Assembly: GCA_002894685.1 (NCBI GenBank)
Contig: NCRC01000022.1
Location: forward strand, 1 to 61,289
DNA: 61,289 bases
Source: Salinivenus lutea
GTDB lineage: Bacteria > Bacteroidota > Rhodothermia > Rhodothermales > Salinibacteraceae
Direction of reading: 5' to 3'
Made by a program: the position numbers and the translations under genes. The notes below the pieces were generated by a model, which worked only from the letters and a program-made list of their open reading frames with translations, had not been told where the DNA came from and did no database searches. Shown piece after piece: positions 45,760 through 54,753 of the stretch (position 1 is its first letter; the number at the start of each line of letters is the position of its first letter).

Positions 45760-47226
45760 CTACGAGTCGATGCTGCGAGCGCGTTTCGACGAGTCCCCAA
45801 TATGCATCGACGAATTCGCTGGTGCCTCTCGTTCTTTTCCGTGGCGCGGCGTTCGGTGCGGCGGGTCGCCGCGCGTGTCTAGGACGGACCGGAGCCGTAC
45901 CCCCAACCGCATCGCGGCCCGCCGAAATCCCTGTGCACACAGGGTCGCCTCCGCCGGGAGCAACGCGAGTCCCACGACGACGCCCGCCGTGAGCGTGAGG
46001 GTCGTGACGGCGGCCACGGCCGCCACCGACCCAGTCAGCGTGTAGACCAGCACGTCGCCCGCCACGTTGACGACCAGCATGACGCCCACCTTCACCAGGT
46101 TCAGGTGTGGCTTTTCGATACTGTCAAAGAGCAGGCCCACCATGCGATCGAGGGGGGCCAGGGCCAGGTAGAGGGCAAACCACTGTAGGACCGGGGCGGC
46201 CCCGGCGTAGCCCTCTCCCCCTAGGAGGCGGGTCCAGGTGGGCGCCCACACGGCGAGCACGACCAGCACCGGCAGCAGTCCGGCCGTCACCAGCAGCACC
46301 CAGCGGTGGGCGTAGCGCGAGAGGGCGGCCGTTCCGTTCCCCCGGCTGCGCTGGGCGAGGGCCGGGTAGGCGGTGGCCGAGAGGGCGCGCAGGGGCACCT
46401 GCACGAGGCGCACTGCCTTCTGCGCCACGCCGTAGAGGCCCACCGCCGCGGGCCCGGCCAGCGCCCCCAGCAGGTAGGTGTCCGAACTGGTGAGCAGGTG
46501 GGTTCCAATCAGGGTCCCCACGCTGTAGCGCCCAAAGGCGAAGAGGCGGCGCAGGGCGGAGACAGTGGCGTGGGGCAGGGCCGCAAGGTGCCCCCACCCG
46601 GCCCCCAGCGCCGCAATGGAAGCGATGCCTGTGAGCCCAACGTGGAGGCCGGCGGCGAGGTCGGGCGTGACGGGCACGGCGGGGAGTGCAAACACGAAGG
46701 GAGCCCCCAGCAGTCCCACGAGGACAAGCGGCAGGCCCGCCCCTTGCATGAGATCCATCCAGAGCACCCGGTCGAAGCGGTCGTCGGCCTCGGCGAGCCA
46801 GGTGCTCATGTGCACCGGCAGCACCGCCCAGGCCAGCCACGGATACCACCGCACGAAGAGACCGAAGCCGTCGGGCACCGGCAGGACCGCTCCCCAGAGA
46901 GCAACCGCCCCGCTGGCGAGGGTCGTAAGGGCGGCGGCCAACACCCACCCGGCCCCCACGATGGAACGGCGCACCGCGTCCGCGCGCCCGGCGACGTACC
47001 GCACCAGCCCCGTTTTCACGAGGCCGCGCCGGCACATGTGCAGGAACGAGGCCGTCGTCAGGTACAGGATCCACGCCCCCAGTCCCTCCACCCCAAGGAG
47101 GCGGGCCAGGAGCATGAACGTCACCACCCGAAACGCGGCGGTGGCGCCCCGGCCGGTCAGCGACAGGACGTGACGATTGAGCAGGGCCGCCCAGGCGCGT
47201 TGTGCCCAGCGGCGGAAATCAGACAT
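45760..47226 (-). CDS. wzx: Oligosaccharide flippase (Wzx of module B)
   Basis: The protein is 488 residues with about 12 membrane helices of the MOP/PST family. TAAFRVVTFMLLARLLGVEG and the GLYGVAQKAVRLVQVPLRAL block before TAYPALAQ are family hallmarks. The C-terminal 50 residues are hydrophilic, Arg-rich and probably disordered. It should flip module B's lipid-linked units for the Wzy at 53228-54730. It shares little with the locus A flippase, so the two are not recent duplicates. Confidence 0.9.
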   Translation of the reverse strand: MSDFRRWAQRAWAALLNRHVLSLTGRGATAAFRVVTFMLLARLLGVEGLGAWILYLTTASFLHMCRRGLVKTGLVRYVAGRADAVRRSIVGAGWVLAAALTTLASGAVALWGAVLPVPDGFGLFVRWYPWLAWAVLPVHMSTWLAEADDRFDRVLWMDLMQGAGLPLVLVGLLGAPFVFALPAVPVTPDLAAGLHVGLTGIASIAALGAGWGHLAALPHATVSALRRLFAFGRYSVGTLIGTHLLTSSDTYLLGALAGPAAVGLYGVAQKAVRLVQVPLRALSATAYPALAQRSRGNGTAALSRYAHRWVLLVTAGLLPVLVVLAVWAPTWTRLLGGEGYAGAAPVLQWFALYLALAPLDRMVGLLFDSIEKPHLNLVKVGVMLVVNVAGDVLVYTLTGSVAAVAAVTTLTLTAGVVVGLALLPAEATLCAQGFRRAAMRLGVRLRSVLDTRGDPPHRTPRHGKEREAPANSSMHIGDSSKRARSIDS

Positions 47227-47259
47227 GGTGCACGTTCAAGAGGTCTGTTGTGGATCATG

Positions 47260-47410
47260 AAGGACTCGTCGTTCTGAGAGAGCCTCCAGGCGAGCGAGGC
47301 GCCCTGAGCGTAGCGAAGAAGTGCGTTCAGAGTGAATCTCTTCGATTCCAGCGTTTCCGCCGCGTTCAGAGAGATCTTTCGACTCCGCTTCGCTCCGCTC
47401 AAGATGACTC
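47260..47410. repeat. Structured intergenic repeat between wzx and GT4
   Basis: Inverted arms CCTGAGCGTAGCGAAG (47303-47318) and CTTCGCTCCGCTCAAG (47388-47403) bracket two related copies, GCGTTCAGAG followed by a TTCGATTCC-like end and GCGTTCAGAGAGATCTTTCG. The motif family GAGCGxAGCGAAGxATCT is a dispersed intergenic repeat known from many bacterial genomes. The rest of the 238-bp gap holds no gene. Confidence 0.6.
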
Positions 47411-47464
47411 CATTGCAAAAGGAATTGCTTGAGACTGCTGAGGGATGGATGCAAAGAGACGCAC

Positions 47465-48700
47465 TTACGCCGACGGCACCGCCGTCCGGGTCCGGTCCAG
47501 CACCGTGCGGACGTCGGCGGCCCGGTGCCGCCACCGGTTGGCCGAGGCAACCTCGATGCGCTGCCGCCGCCGCTCGTCGTTCCCCCCCTCCCGCACCGCC
47601 GCCTCCACCGCCTCGATGAACTGGCTCTCCGTCCGGGCGATGGAGAGCACGCCCTGCAGGTCGCTCAGGTCGGCAAACGCGGTGGTAACCACCGGCAGGC
47701 CGGCGGCCAGATACTCGTTGGCCTTCAGCGGATAGATGCTCCGCGTGAAGTCGGTGCGGACGAAGGGGATCAGCCCAACATCCATCCGTCGCATCTCGTC
47801 GGGCAGGGCCTCCGGCGACGTCGGGCCGGTAAGCGTGACGTGGTCGTACCGGTCCAGCCGCCGCACGGGCGAGGCTGTGATGCGCCCCACGAAGCGGAAC
47901 TGCCACTCGGGGTGCATCTCGATGAGGCGCGTGACCAGATCCACATCGATGCGGTCCCCGAGGCTTCCCACATAGCCGATGCAGGGCACCGGGTCTGCAG
48001 GCGCGGGGGCGGGATCGGCCGCCCGGTTGAAGAGCGAAAAGTTCACGCCGTTGGGCACCAGGTAGGCAGCGTCGTGCTGCGCCGAGAGCCGTTCGTGGAG
48101 GCCGGGCGAGGAGCTGATGACAGCGTCCACCCGCTGCACGTAGCGGTCCTCCAGGCGCCCCCCATGCCGCCCGTTCCAGTCCCGCGCCCGGAGCTCGTCG
48201 AAGCAGTAGTAGACGCGGCTTTGCTCATCAAACGCGCCGGCGAGGGCCAGGCCGTAGTGCGGGTTGAGCGCGTTGAGCACCACGGGCGAGGTCATCGACA
48301 GCTTGTCGAGCCAGGGCTGCACGGCGCGCCGGACCCGCTGCGCGTTGCGGGCCAGCACCCGGTCGTAAAGGGCGGCCGGCAGCCGGTTCATGGGCCAGGC
48401 CGGCGGGGGCGTGAGCACGTGGATCGGGTTGCGTCCCGTCGCGGTATCGACACGGCGGACCCGGGCCCTCCGGCGCCCTAAGGCACGGACCCCGTCGGCC
48501 AGCGCCCCCGCCAGGGCCTCACGCCCGAGGGAGGTGTAGGTGGGCGGGTGCTCCACGTAAAGGACGCGGTAGGAGGCGGCTAGCTCGCGCGTGAGGGCCA
48601 CGGTCGACTTCATGTAGTCGCCCGACCAGTCGGGCGTGGCCAGCACGAGCAGGGACGGGGCGTTGCAGGAAGAAACGGAGGAGCGGGGCGACTCAGCCAT
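47465..48700 (-). CDS. Glycosyltransferase family 4 (GT-B fold)
   Basis: The protein is 411 residues from ATG 48700 (MAESPRSSVSS); the open frame upstream overlaps the Wzc-like gene and is rejected. LLVLATPDWSGDYMKSTVAL replaces the usual GGxE loop. RVYYCFDELRARDWNGRHGG, YLVPNGVNFSLF, CIGYVGSLGDRIDVDLV and YPLKANEYLAAGLPVVTT (ExxAxGxPVV, nucleotide-sugar side) resemble TuaH/WsaF-like and PelF-type enzymes. It is co-directional with the Wzc-like gene, 19 bp apart. Confidence 0.87.
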   Translation of the reverse strand: MAESPRSSVSSCNAPSLLVLATPDWSGDYMKSTVALTRELAASYRVLYVEHPPTYTSLGREALAGALADGVRALGRRRARVRRVDTATGRNPIHVLTPPPAWPMNRLPAALYDRVLARNAQRVRRAVQPWLDKLSMTSPVVLNALNPHYGLALAGAFDEQSRVYYCFDELRARDWNGRHGGRLEDRYVQRVDAVISSSPGLHERLSAQHDAAYLVPNGVNFSLFNRAADPAPAPADPVPCIGYVGSLGDRIDVDLVTRLIEMHPEWQFRFVGRITASPVRRLDRYDHVTLTGPTSPEALPDEMRRMDVGLIPFVRTDFTRSIYPLKANEYLAAGLPVVTTAFADLSDLQGVLSIARTESQFIEAVEAAVREGGNDERRRQRIEVASANRWRHRAADVRTVLDRTRTAVPSA

Positions 48701-48719
48701 GGGAGGGGCGGACGGATGC

Positions 48720-50891
48720 TTAGGAGGAAAAGGGGAGAGAAGCGCGAAACTCGAACTGGAGCCAGCGCCGGAGACGACGCTGGAGCGGAGAGCGCACCCG
48801 CGGCACCTGTCCCACGAGGTCATCGAGGGCGTCGAGGGAGGTGCCGTTGAGCACGAGGAGCGGCTTGTGCTCGAGGGGGGCCTGGAGGGCCTGAAGGGCG
48901 TGGGTGTCGGCGCGGCTCCAGCGCCGGTCCGCCCGCACGACCAGTAGGGTGGCGTCGGCGTGCTGGGCGAGGCCCACCGGCAGGGCCCGCTCGACCAGGG
49001 CGGGGATCTCGATCACCACAAGGTCGTGCTCGTTTTGGCGACGGACCGCCTCCACGCGCTCGGTGAGGGCGAACGTGGGCCGGTCGGGATCATACGCCCC
49101 AACGTCTACGCCTGCCGGCGCCTCCGCCTCGCCGTGCGGCGATAGGTGCAGCACCCGGTGCGCCTCCCCCACCAGCTCCGCACAGAGGCGCCGGGCCACA
49201 ACGGTTTTGCCCTCCGTCCGGCGCGTGCTTGTCACGAGCAGCACGTCCGGCGCCGCGTCTCCCCGTCCCATCGAGGGGTCCTGCGTCTGCAAGGAGCGCA
49301 GCAACTGGGCATCGAGAATGGATTCCACCCGGGCCAACAGGTCGGCGTCCGCGCCCGGCGCCGCCGGGTGCACGGGGTAGGCGCCGGCGAGCGACAGGCC
49401 GGTCTTCTCCTCGGCGCGGCGCGGCGTGCGCAGCGTGCCATCGAGCAAGAAGAGGGCGACGACAACCCCGAGGGCCAGGATGAACCCCGACGCGCCCGCG
49501 CCCGCCACCAGGACCAACCGGTTGGTGGGGGCCGGCTCCGTGGGCACGATGGGTGGATCCACCACCTGCAGCGCGCTCTGCGTCTCCATCTTGCGCTTCA
49601 TTCGGGCCTGGTTCAGACTGTGCAGCAGCTCCAGGTACTGGTTTTCGGCAATGTCGACCCCCCGCCGAATGCCGCTCAGTTGGGAGCCGAGGGGGGCGAG
49701 CGTACGGTACTGCTCCTGAAAGGACGCCAGGCGATCCTCCAGCGTGCCCACGCGAGCATTTGCTTCGGTCGCGGCGAGGACGCGCTGCAGCCACGGCTCC
49801 AAGATGCGCTCGCCCGACAGGCCGCTGCGGCTGTGGCTGCGGCGGTACAGGCGGCGCATCTCGTCGGAGAGGCGGGTGCGGAGCGTGTCGATGCGGGCAG
49901 TCAGGGACGCGCGCGTCGGTGCCTCCTCCTCTACCTGCAGGGCCTTCTTGGCACTCAGCTCCGAGAGACGGCGGCGCAGGCGCAGCACACTCTCGTTGCT
50001 GCGCAGACGGTCCAGCCTGCCGTCCATGCGGGTCTCCAGGCTGTCGCGGGCCGAGCGGGCCGCCCGCAGTTGGGTGCGGGCCTCCTGCAGGTCCCGCGCC
50101 ACGCGCTGGCGGGCCTGGGCGATGGCCTTCGTCTGCTCCTGGTAGTTGATGATCTCGTTGCGCACCCCAAACTCGCGCAGCTGGTCCACCCGGTCGCTGA
50201 GCTGCCGACGCGCCGAGTCGGCCTGGACGGCAAAGAAGGAAACCACGTCTCCCATCTGCTGCCGCTGGCGACGCTGGCGGCGGGCCTTCACCTCGTCGAC
50301 CAGCAGCTGGAGGGTCTGCTGGCAGAGGGCCGGATCCGGCCCCGTGTAGCGCATCTCCAACAGGTCCGAGTTGCCCACACGCTGCACGTTGAGGTTGTCA
50401 CGGAGGTGCGGAATGCTAAAGGGCGTGGTGCCCGAGAAAATCGCCTCCTGGAGGGAAGGGTGGGACCCGAGGGCCGCGTGCAGCGACTGCTCGGCCCGGG
50501 GGGCCGTCAGTGAGGCGAGGGACCGACGCAGTGAATCGGGCAGGACGTCGCGCAGTTGCTTGCGGGTGCTGGGGCGCAACGGGGCCGCCGCCGAGTCGGG
50601 CGCCGCCACGCGCCGCGCAAGCATGCGGAGCGCCACCGTCTTGAGGGTGGACCGTGCCTCAACGGTGCCGATGAGGTTGTCGAAAGCGCTCTTGACCGCG
50701 TGGTAGTCCACGCCGTCGCTGTTGTCGCCCTCATACCCCGACACCAGTCCCGTGTAGAGCGTGGTATGGGCGCTGTAGGTCTGGGGCTGCCCCTGCGTGA
50801 GAATAAAAACCGTCGCGCCCATCAGAATCGGGACGGCCACGAGCACCCAGGCGCGTCGCGCCAGCAAGCGAACAACGTCGAGAAGGGTCAT
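48720..50891 (-). CDS. Wzc-like polysaccharide co-polymerase with degenerate ATPase domain
   Basis: The protein is 723 residues. First membrane helix about 14-33, long periplasmic coiled coil (about 215-440), second helix about 478-500 (LVLVAGAGASGFILALGVVV), then a cytoplasmic BY-kinase-like domain. The P-loop is reduced to RRTEGKT (557-563), Walker A' has lost its aspartates (RVLHLSPHGE), and Walker B reads DLVVIEIP (623-630) with Glu for Asp. There is no C-terminal Tyr cluster. Tyrosine kinase activity is therefore doubtful, but chain-length control is likely. It is next to the priming transferase gene (33-bp gap). Confidence 0.87.
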   Translation of the reverse strand: MTLLDVVRLLARRAWVLVAVPILMGATVFILTQGQPQTYSAHTTLYTGLVSGYEGDNSDGVDYHAVKSAFDNLIGTVEARSTLKTVALRMLARRVAAPDSAAAPLRPSTRKQLRDVLPDSLRRSLASLTAPRAEQSLHAALGSHPSLQEAIFSGTTPFSIPHLRDNLNVQRVGNSDLLEMRYTGPDPALCQQTLQLLVDEVKARRQRRQRQQMGDVVSFFAVQADSARRQLSDRVDQLREFGVRNEIINYQEQTKAIAQARQRVARDLQEARTQLRAARSARDSLETRMDGRLDRLRSNESVLRLRRRLSELSAKKALQVEEEAPTRASLTARIDTLRTRLSDEMRRLYRRSHSRSGLSGERILEPWLQRVLAATEANARVGTLEDRLASFQEQYRTLAPLGSQLSGIRRGVDIAENQYLELLHSLNQARMKRKMETQSALQVVDPPIVPTEPAPTNRLVLVAGAGASGFILALGVVVALFLLDGTLRTPRRAEEKTGLSLAGAYPVHPAAPGADADLLARVESILDAQLLRSLQTQDPSMGRGDAAPDVLLVTSTRRTEGKTVVARRLCAELVGEAHRVLHLSPHGEAEAPAGVDVGAYDPDRPTFALTERVEAVRRQNEHDLVVIEIPALVERALPVGLAQHADATLLVVRADRRWSRADTHALQALQAPLEHKPLLVLNGTSLDALDDLVGQVPRVRSPLQRRLRRWLQFEFRASLPFSS

Positions 50892-50924
50892 GGAGCTGTG
50901 GTAGGATGAATGGGACGGCGCAGG

Positions 50925-51746
50925 TTACACGTCCTCCTGTTGGAGGAGGGCCGACGCAGTGCGGGCGAGAATGCGGAGGTCCTGCCAGAGGCTGCAGGTG
51001 CGGGCGTACTCCACATCCAGGGCCACGCGCTCTTCGGGCGTGACGTCGCCGGTGCCACGCTTGGTGACCTGCCAGAGGCCCGTCATGCCGGCGGGGGCCA
51101 GGAAGCGCTCCACGTCGCCGTCACGGGTGAGCTGCTCGGCCTCGTAGGGAGGGAGCGGGCGGTTTCCGACCACGGAAAGGTCGCCTCGCAAGACGTTGAG
51201 GAGCTGCGGCAGTTCGTCGAGGCTCGTGTTGCGGAGAACGCGCCCCACGCGGGTGATGCGGGGGTCGCGCTCGAGCTTTACAAACACGCTTTCCTCCTCA
51301 ATCGCGGCGCGACGACGGTGCACCTCTTCCGGAATCATCGCGTCGTCCTGCACGAGCAAGGACGTGTCCTGCGCCGCCCGGCGGTACCGGGCCCACGATA
51401 AGGGGCGATGGGAGGTTGTCGCGTCCTCCTTTGCGTCATCGTTCCGGTACTGATTCAGGTGCTGTAGGTCGTCGAGGCGCTCGTCGGCGTCGACGTACAT
51501 GGTGCGGAACTTGAACAGCGGGAAGGTGCGGTAGTGCTGTCCCACCCGCTCGGAGACGTAAAAGATAGGACCTTCCGAATCGAGCCGGATGAGGAGGGCC
51601 ACAACCGCGAAGACGGGCGCCAACGCGATGAGGGCCAAGGTGGCGATCACGAGGTCCATCGCTCGCTTCGCCCATCGGCCGCGCGGGTCGCGCCAGGCGG
51701 CAGTTTGGAAGGAGTCGGTGTCGCGGGGACGACGGAGGTAGGACAT
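50925..51746 (-). CDS. Undecaprenyl-phosphate sugar-1-phosphate transferase (WbaP/EpsL-type priming enzyme)
   Basis: The protein is 273 residues from ATG 51746 (MSYLRRPRD). One membrane segment (AMDLVIATLALIALAPVFAV) precedes the bacterial sugar transferase domain: GPIFYVSERVGQHYRTFPLF, FKFRTMYVDAD, RITRVGRVLRNTSLDELPQL, DLSVVGNRPLPPYEAEQ and GMTGLWQVTKRG. An insertion of about 60 residues (about 92-155) separates the FKFRTM and RxTxxGxxLR motifs, longer than usual. It loads the first sugar phosphate on undecaprenyl phosphate. It heads the minus-strand half of module B. Confidence 0.93.
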   Translation of the reverse strand: MSYLRRPRDTDSFQTAAWRDPRGRWAKRAMDLVIATLALIALAPVFAVVALLIRLDSEGPIFYVSERVGQHYRTFPLFKFRTMYVDADERLDDLQHLNQYRNDDAKEDATTSHRPLSWARYRRAAQDTSLLVQDDAMIPEEVHRRRAAIEEESVFVKLERDPRITRVGRVLRNTSLDELPQLLNVLRGDLSVVGNRPLPPYEAEQLTRDGDVERFLAPAGMTGLWQVTKRGTGDVTPEERVALDVEYARTCSLWQDLRILARTASALLQQEDV

Positions 51747-52362
51747 GCGATCAGTGATGATAACAAATTGAGGGTGCGGGCCAAGGGGACGTTGCGTCCC
51801 GCTGCGAGCCACTGTGGCCGTTCGGGCAAGGCGGAGTGCGGGGAGCCTTACCACGATACAGCCTATCGACTGGGCACTGGGCCCGCAGAACCGTTCGACG
51901 AATCCCGTCTCCGTCTCGACAAAGCGGGATCAGCTCGTTCGGGACCCGACGGAACCGCCTCCACGATCGACGAACGCGTCAGGGCCGCGTGTACGGCGGC
52001 CCCGAGCGGCGGGAGCCCGGGGCCCTGCTGCTGTGCCCGTCCTGGAACCGCGGGCTGGAAGGTCTCCCCCACTCAGATCGTGTCGGGCGGCCGGTAGGGC
52101 GTCGCCGGGTCGGTATGGAAGACGCGGATGGCGAATGCGCTGCTGTCCGTAGATGCCGAAGCGCCGGCCCCCTGCCGCCGCGCTTCGCGGTTAGACACTC
52201 CGGTTCGTCGATCGCATGGGGGCGTTCGTCGATCGCTGGCGACCGCCTTTTCCGTTCAGCGAATGGGTGGGGAGCTTCGTCGAAGGGACCGGGCACCTGT
52301 GCCGGCTTCCTGCTAGCCTGTAGGGTCCATTGGTTCCTGCACGACTGGCCCACCCCTCCCTC
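51747..52362. promoter_or_regulatory. Divergent control region of module B with repeated TTCGTCGATCGC sites
   Basis: These 616 bp lie between the priming enzyme gene (minus) and the TolC-like gene (plus) and must contain both promoters. TTCGTCGATCGC occurs at 52204-52215 and again at 52225-52236, exactly 21 bp apart (two helical turns). An inverted copy matching 11 of 12 bases (CGATCGACGAA) is at 51964-51974. No reading frame here has protein-like composition. The spaced copies could be an operator for the LytTR or another regulator. Confidence 0.45.
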
Positions 52363-53166
52363 ATGACGGCCCTGCTTCCCCTCTTCTCCCGGTCCGCGGC
52401 CCTGTGCGCCGGCCTCGCGCTGCTCTTTGCGGCCCCCGCCCCGGCCCAGTCCATCCCGGCCTCGTCCCCCGCGCTCGCGTCCGAATCCGATTCGCTCGCC
52501 GCACCGCTCGGCGCCGACGCCTCGACGGACACCGCGTCCGCGCCGGCGCCCCTCCCGCCCCTGTCCGTCGTCGTCGAGCACGCCCGGGAGAACGCCCCCA
52601 AGCTGGCCGTGCAGGAGGCCATCGTCGCACGGAGCCGGCACGAGGTAGAGCGGACCGAGAAGCGCTGGATGGAGGGGGTGACCGTCGGTGCAAGCTCATC
52701 GTACGGCTCCTTCGGCAACAGCGTCGTGGACGCCGTGGAGATTGGGCAGCGCCTTGAGGTGGGCATTCGGGTGTCGCTGTTCGACCTGCTGGGGCGCGAC
52801 GCCTCGGTGGGCGTGTTTCGGGAGCGCCTCGAAGCGGCGAAGCGGCAGCGCCGAGTGCTGGCCGAGTCGGTGCGCAAGCAGGTGATTGAACAGTACTACG
52901 CCGCGAAGCAGGCCCGCGAACTGACAGTGGTCCAGAGTCGCGGCTACACGTCGACCCAGGCCCAGCTCCAGATGGCGGAAGCGTCGTTTCGACAGGGGAC
53001 GCTGTCGGTGGACAAGCTCTCGCGCGTGACGGAGGTGACGGCAAAAGCCGAGGCCCGCTTTCGAAAAGCCCGCCTGAGATACGAGAAGGCCTATGATCAG
53101 CTCGAACGACTGATTGGGACCGACCTGAACCGCCTCCGGCCTACAGTAACGGCACAGAGCCGGTGA
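52363..53166 (+). CDS. TolC-like outer-membrane efflux protein, half length
   Basis: The protein is 267 residues from ATG 52363, giving a signal peptide (ALCAGLALLFAAPAPAQS). After an Ala/Ser/Pro-rich linker comes one OEP repeat: LSVVVEHARENAPKLAVQEA, then a helix pair to about residue 255 (AQLQMAEASFRQGTLSVDKL, AEARFRKARLRYEKAYDQLE). TolC has about 450-490 residues with two such repeats; this has one. It could act as a hexamer or be a truncated relative. It opens the plus-strand half of module B, where an exporter would be expected, and no Wza-like gene exists in the module. Confidence 0.8.
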   Translation: MTALLPLFSRSAALCAGLALLFAAPAPAQSIPASSPALASESDSLAAPLGADASTDTASAPAPLPPLSVVVEHARENAPKLAVQEAIVARSRHEVERTEKRWMEGVTVGASSSYGSFGNSVVDAVEIGQRLEVGIRVSLFDLLGRDASVGVFRERLEAAKRQRRVLAESVRKQVIEQYYAAKQARELTVVQSRGYTSTQAQLQMAEASFRQGTLSVDKLSRVTEVTAKAEARFRKARLRYEKAYDQLERLIGTDLNRLRPTVTAQSR

Positions 53167-53227
53167 CGGCACCGGAGAACGCGAACATCGCGAACCGCTC
53201 CGTCTCGCTAGTCTCTTTTTTCTACGT

Positions 53228-54730
53228 GTGCAGATGCGCTCTCTTTCCTCCCCCATTGGATCGTCCTCCCCCGGCTGGACGACGAGTCTCCAACTCGCCC
53301 TCGTCGGCGGTGCGGCAATCGGGTTGGGAGGCGTATGCGCACGGCTGGGCCTACTGGGCCCGGTACTGCTGGTGGCCCTCGTGGGCGGGGGCGCCGTGGC
53401 GGCCCTCCTCCTGCAGCGGCCCCGACTCGGCTTCTGGGCCACCCTCCTCCTGGCCATTCTCGGGCTGGGCCTCAAGCGCTACGTCCCCGTTCCTATGGGC
53501 CTCACGGTCGATTCCCTCCTCGTGCTCACGTGGATCGGGCTCGTGGTGCCCGCGGCCGACCGCCTCGACTGGCACAAGGCCAACCGCCCGGCAACGTGGG
53601 CCGCTCTCCTTTGGATGGCCTACGTTGGGCTCCAGCTCTTCAACCCCGAAGCGCCCAGCCGCCTCGGCTGGGCCTATGCCATGCGCGGGGTGGGGCTTCA
53701 CTTCGCGCTCGTCGTTCCCCTGGTCCTCCTCCTGCTCGACCGGCGGCGCGATCTCGACTGGTTCCTCACGATCTGGTTTGTTCTTTCGATCCTGGGCACG
53801 CTCAACGGACTGCGGCAAAAGTTTATCGGCCTCGATCCGTTCGAGTGGCAGTGGCTGCGCGACGGCGCCGCCGTGCAACACCTCCTCTTTGGCCGGCTTC
53901 GGATCTTCTCGTTCTTCAGCGACGCCGGACAATTCGGCGCTGCCCAGGGCCACGTCGCTGTGGTGGCCGGCATCATGACCCTCGGACGGGAGCTCACGTG
54001 GCGCCGGCGCCTGTTCTACGGCCTCACGGCCCTCTGTGGCGTCATCGGGCTTTTCATTTCGGGCACCCGCGGGGCCATCGCGGTTCCCTTCCTCGGCGGG
54101 GTCACCTACCTCGTCCTCAGCAAAAACTGGCGCGCCATCCTTCTGGGCGTGGCGGCCATGGCGGTGGCGTACGGCTTCTTCATGTACACCTGGATTGGGA
54201 GCGGCGTGTACCAGATCCAGCGCTTTCGGATGGCCCTCCGAAACGGCAGCGACACGCCGTCGATGCAGGTGCGCCTGCGCAACCAGGAGCGACTGGCCCG
54301 CTACATGAAGGCCGCCCCCGTGCGCTACGCAATCGGCGGCGGCATCGGGAGCGTGGGCAGCTGGGGCCGGCGCTTCAGCCCGGACACGTGGCTCGCCCAG
54401 TTCCCGCCCGACAGCTGGTACGTCCGCCTCTGGGCCGAAACCGGCACGGTCGGACTCGGCCTCTACCTCGCCCTCTGGGCATTGCTGATGGGCTACGGCG
54501 CCGTGCGCGTCTGGCGCGTCCGTGATCCGGAGCTGCGCCAGGCCCTCATCGGGCTCCACGCCGGCATCATGGGCATCCTCATGGCCAGCTACGGAAATCA
54601 AGTGCTCGGCCAGCTGCCCACCGGCATCCTCGTGTACGCCAGCCTCGCGTACCTGTCGCTGGCGCCCCGCCTGGATGCCGCCGCCCCGGATGCATCTGCC
54701 TCGTCCGCCCCGCACACGCCCGCCCGCTGA
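53228..54730 (+). CDS. O-antigen ligase/polymerase-like protein (Wzy of module B)
   Basis: The protein is 500 residues. GTG at 53228 or ATG at 53234 starts it. About twelve hydrophobic helices; a large periplasmic loop (about residues 330-390) contains NQERLARYMKAAPVRYAIGG and the FPPDSWYVRLWAETG element of the O-antigen ligase family. It should polymerise or ligate module B's glycan. Sequence and length differ clearly from the locus A Wzy. It lies 61 bp after the TolC-like gene and 23 bp before the sulfotransferase. Confidence 0.88.
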   Translation: MQMRSLSSPIGSSSPGWTTSLQLALVGGAAIGLGGVCARLGLLGPVLLVALVGGGAVAALLLQRPRLGFWATLLLAILGLGLKRYVPVPMGLTVDSLLVLTWIGLVVPAADRLDWHKANRPATWAALLWMAYVGLQLFNPEAPSRLGWAYAMRGVGLHFALVVPLVLLLLDRRRDLDWFLTIWFVLSILGTLNGLRQKFIGLDPFEWQWLRDGAAVQHLLFGRLRIFSFFSDAGQFGAAQGHVAVVAGIMTLGRELTWRRRLFYGLTALCGVIGLFISGTRGAIAVPFLGGVTYLVLSKNWRAILLGVAAMAVAYGFFMYTWIGSGVYQIQRFRMALRNGSDTPSMQVRLRNQERLARYMKAAPVRYAIGGGIGSVGSWGRRFSPDTWLAQFPPDSWYVRLWAETGTVGLGLYLALWALLMGYGAVRVWRVRDPELRQALIGLHAGIMGILMASYGNQVLGQLPTGILVYASLAYLSLAPRLDAAAPDASASSAPHTPAR

Positions 54731-54753
54731 TCCTCCCTGCCTCCTTCCCTCGT

